Assembly: GCA_963714425.1 (NCBI GenBank)
Contig: CAVQOI010000010.1
Coordinates: forward strand, 1-64,000
Length of the DNA stretch: 64,000 nt
Direction of reading: 5' to 3'
DNA from: DATCYX01 sp963714425
GTDB taxonomy: Bacteria > Chloroflexota > Anaerolineae > Anaerolineales > UBA4823
Position 1 is the stretch's first letter. Every line of letters starts with the position of its first letter. Positions 62,182-64,000 of this stretch are shown here, one piece after another. Below the pieces are notes generated by a model that ran no database searches, had not been told where the DNA came from, and saw only the letters and a program-made list of their open reading frames with translations. The position numbers and the translations under genes were made by a program.

Positions 62182-62769
62182 ATGAGCCAAGAGTGGCTGG
62201 ACGTTATTGACGAGCACGATGGTGTGATCGGCCTGGAGACTCGCTCGGTGGTTCACCGGCAGGGGTTGAGGCATCGCGGCGTGCACGTATTCCTGTTCAA
62301 CGACCGGGGAGAGTTGCTCGTGCAGCAGCGCGGGGTGCAGCGAGAGCATTCGCCCTTGGCGCTGGACTGCTCGGTGTCGGAGCATGTGCTGGCGGGCGAA
62401 GATTTCTTCCAGGCAGCGCAGCGCGGTCTAAAGGAGGAGCTGGGATTGGAAGGTGTGGCGCTGGCGCCGGTATTGCGTTTTGCGATGGCGTATGGGGAGA
62501 ACGACCATAAGATCAGCCAGTTGTACGAGGCGAAGGTGCACCCCGAGCTTATCCGCTTCGACCCAAAGGAGGTGGCGGGTGTGGCTTATTACCGGCTGGA
62601 TGCGCTGCTGGAGCGCCTGCAGGGCGGTGAGGCTGCGTTCAGCCGCTGGTTCCGCGAGCTGCTGAGGTGGTATTGCGAACAGCCTTCGGAGGTGGAGGAG
62701 CGTGAGGTCTATGAGAAGGCATTTTGGTCAGCTGATCCTCGCGTAGTTCCACGAAACAGAAGCCGGTAG
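62182..62769 (+). CDS. Nudix hydrolase (isopentenyl-diphosphate-isomerase-like)
   Basis: 195 residues. Nudix box HVLAGEDFFQAAQRGLKEELG (G-x5-E-x7-RExxEExG type; Arg is in RGL, acidic pair EE at the end). Nearby motifs WLDVIDEHDGVIGLETRSVV and VHVFLFNDRGELLVQQRG resemble Idi/YfcD-like Nudix proteins that act on phosphorylated intermediates or IPP. The start is ATG 62182 (a GTG at 62179 adjoins it). It is on the same strand as the helicase-like gene and the flavodoxin, and may be in the same transcript. Confidence 0.88.
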   Translation: MSQEWLDVIDEHDGVIGLETRSVVHRQGLRHRGVHVFLFNDRGELLVQQRGVQREHSPLALDCSVSEHVLAGEDFFQAAQRGLKEELGLEGVALAPVLRFAMAYGENDHKISQLYEAKVHPELIRFDPKEVAGVAYYRLDALLERLQGGEAAFSRWFRELLRWYCEQPSEVEEREVYEKAFWSADPRVVPRNRSR

Positions 62770-62817
62770 TTCTTTGCGGAGATTTGTGGAAATTCGCGGA
62801 CACCAAAGAGAGACACT

Positions 62818-63420
62818 ATGGACAAAAAAATCTTGATCGCATACGCCACCAACGCCGGGTCGACGGCTGAAGTGGCAGACGCTATCGGCGAGGCGCTGAC
62901 CCAAACTGGCGCTAGCGTGGACGTGCGCAATGTCGACGAAGTGTCTTCGCTGGAGGGCTACACGGCGGTGGTGCTGGGAGGGCCGATGATCGCCGGGTGG
63001 CACCGAGCGGCGCTAGGCTTTCTCAAGCGCCACCAGCGGGCGTTATCCCAGGTGCCTGTGGCGCTGTTCATCACCTGCCTGAGCCTGACGCAGACGGACG
63101 AGAGCCAGATCGAGGGCGTGCCCATCACCCTGGACCCCGATCTGCCCAAGCAGCCCAAACAACCCGGGCGGATGAGCTTCCGTGAGCGCTACGCCACACC
63201 CGGCAACTACCTGCGCCCGACGTTGAAGAAAGCGCCGGCGGTCAAACCGGTGAGCGTTGCATTCTTCGGCGGGAAGCTTGAGCTCTTCCGCTTGAATTTC
63301 TTCCAGATGATCTTCGCCACGCTGGTGACCGGCGGGCGGGCGGGCGATTTCCGCAACTGGGATGTGATCAGAAACTGGGCAACCAACATAAATCTTCTCA
63401 CCGCTGAGAGCGCGGAGTAA
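62818..63420 (+). CDS. flavodoxin-domain protein
   Basis: 200 residues. N-terminal flavodoxin fold with FMN phosphate loop ILIAYATNAGSTAEVADAIG (residues 5-24) and the aromatic/Gly loop VVLGGPMIAGWHRAAL near 52. It resembles the HemG-like flavodoxin-domain family (PF12724-type). A long C-terminal tail (ELFRLNFFQMIFATLVTG) is hydrophobic and may be membrane-associated. The ATG is preceded by GAGAGAC. Electron carrier is the family role; its partner is not in the window. Confidence 0.85.
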   Translation: MDKKILIAYATNAGSTAEVADAIGEALTQTGASVDVRNVDEVSSLEGYTAVVLGGPMIAGWHRAALGFLKRHQRALSQVPVALFITCLSLTQTDESQIEGVPITLDPDLPKQPKQPGRMSFRERYATPGNYLRPTLKKAPAVKPVSVAFFGGKLELFRLNFFQMIFATLVTGGRAGDFRNWDVIRNWATNINLLTAESAE

Positions 63421-63536
63421 GACGAAATTTGCGACGGATACACACGGTATTACACGGAATTACATACAACATAAATATCCGTGTCCAAAACGAACTGACA
63501 ACTCTCTAATCTCAATTCTCAAATCTGGATCCTGAA

Positions 63537-64000
63537 ATGATCTTCACCCCTCGCCCCAAGCAAAAAGAAGTGCTGGAATACTCCGGCGGGTATATGGGTG
63601 TCTCTGCGGTGCCCGGCTCCGGCAAGACCTGGACGCTGTCGCGGCTGGCGGCGGACATCGTCGAATCGGGTGAGCTGGCAGACGACCAGGAGGTGCTGGT
63701 GGTGACCCTGGTCAATTCAGCGGTGGATAACTTCTACCTGCGGGTGGGGGAGTTTATTCAGGATGCCGGGCTGATCCCGCACCTGGGCTACCGCGTGCGC
63801 ACGCTGCATGGGCTGGCGCACGACATTGTGCGCGAGCGCCCCGAGCTGCTGGGCCTGGACAGCAAGTTTCAGATTATCGACGAGCGCCAGGCGAACGATA
63901 TCCGCGCGGAAGCCGCGCAGGCCTGGCTTCGATCCCACCCCTCTGACCTGGACGTATTCCTGGATGCGGAGATGGATGGGGAGAAAGCCGCCTGGGTGCG
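63537..64000 (+). CDS. UvrD/PcrA-type ATP-dependent helicase, N-terminal part
   Basis: Truncated by the window edge; 154 residues visible. Q-motif-like FTPRPKQKEVLEYSGGYMGV, Walker A SAVPGSGKTWTLSRLA, motif Ia VLVVTLVNSAVDNFYLRV, and RVRTLHGLAHDIVRERPELL are standard SF1A helicase features. The start ATG 63537 is chosen by homology; no strong ribosome site is visible. The full gene continues past 64000. Confidence 0.85.
   Translation, partial: MIFTPRPKQKEVLEYSGGYMGVSAVPGSGKTWTLSRLAADIVESGELADDQEVLVVTLVNSAVDNFYLRVGEFIQDAGLIPHLGYRVRTLHGLAHDIVRERPELLGLDSKFQIIDERQANDIRAEAAQAWLRSHPSDLDVFLDAEMDGEKAAWV

Overview
The window reads like a chromosomal segment of a Chloroflexota bacterium, probably Anaerolineae-like. 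This is inferred from the moderately high GC, the Thr/Pro-rich 'TPTPT' linkers in exported proteins, eukaryote-like Ser/Thr kinase plus CHAT proteases, DUF389, SIMPL and GT39-type membrane proteins, and many small operons. No rRNA, tRNA, CRISPR array or transposase was seen. Two genes carry an in-frame UGA exactly where the family has a catalytic cysteine, each followed by a compact hairpin, so the organism probably makes selenoproteins.

Layout. 0-6.4 kb: an Lrp regulator, tyrosine phenol-lyase (identified by its substrate-specificity residues), a Cys/Met-metabolism PLP enzyme, a repeat-rich gap, and a LuxR-HTH protein broken by two homopolymer frameshifts. 6.4-10 kb (minus): MFS permease, MaoC hydratase, threonine synthase, enoyl-CoA hydratase. 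10-16.5 kb: a TetR gene with a clear promoter and operator, then a second copy of the operator before a rifampin-phosphotransferase-like dikinase, an MFS efflux pump and a serine-hydrolase lipoprotein. 16.6-25.5 kb: mostly minus-strand metabolic and hypothetical genes (DegV, aminotransferase, DMT exporter, PLP decarboxylase, ABM domain) and a MerB-like organomercurial-lyase homologue with UGA in place of its second catalytic Cys.

25.5-37.1 kb is an accessory signalling/conflict-type island: orphan DNA methyltransferase, membrane protein with an Ig-like tail, caspase-like protease with TPR-like repeats, a 1167-residue CHAT-repeat-TM-SBP5 protein, a membrane Ser/Thr kinase, and a double-FHA LCAT-like lipase. 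The kinase and the CHAT protein, encoded divergently, end in the same ~100-residue domain (58 of 86 positions identical by hand alignment), which I cannot assign to a named family.

37.1-47 kb: two tandem GT39-like membrane glycosyltransferases, DUF389-SH3, SIMPL, an ECF sigma/anti-sigma pair and an ABC-2 exporter. 47.2-56.5 kb: acyltransferase, flippase-like protein, then GTP cyclohydrolase II, RibD-type reductase, MDR dehydrogenase, a PTPS-like protein without the usual Cys, a GT4 glycosyltransferase and a SAM methyltransferase. These could make a glycosylated, methylated pteridine or pyrimidine. An EACC1-like remnant and a TolB-propeller protein interrupt this run. 56.6-64 kb: a membrane-anchored DsbA-like selenoprotein, an adenosine-specific-kinase homologue, a membrane EEP hydrolase, a helicase-like protein with a degenerate motif II, a Nudix enzyme, a flavodoxin and the start of a UvrD-type helicase.

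Long, nearly perfect palindromes (14-29 bp arms, mostly 2-5 nt loops, each a different sequence) sit in many intergenic gaps. Three genes carry single-base frameshifts that repair cleanly, which may be assembly errors rather than real decay. All calls come from reading the sequence; no database search was possible.
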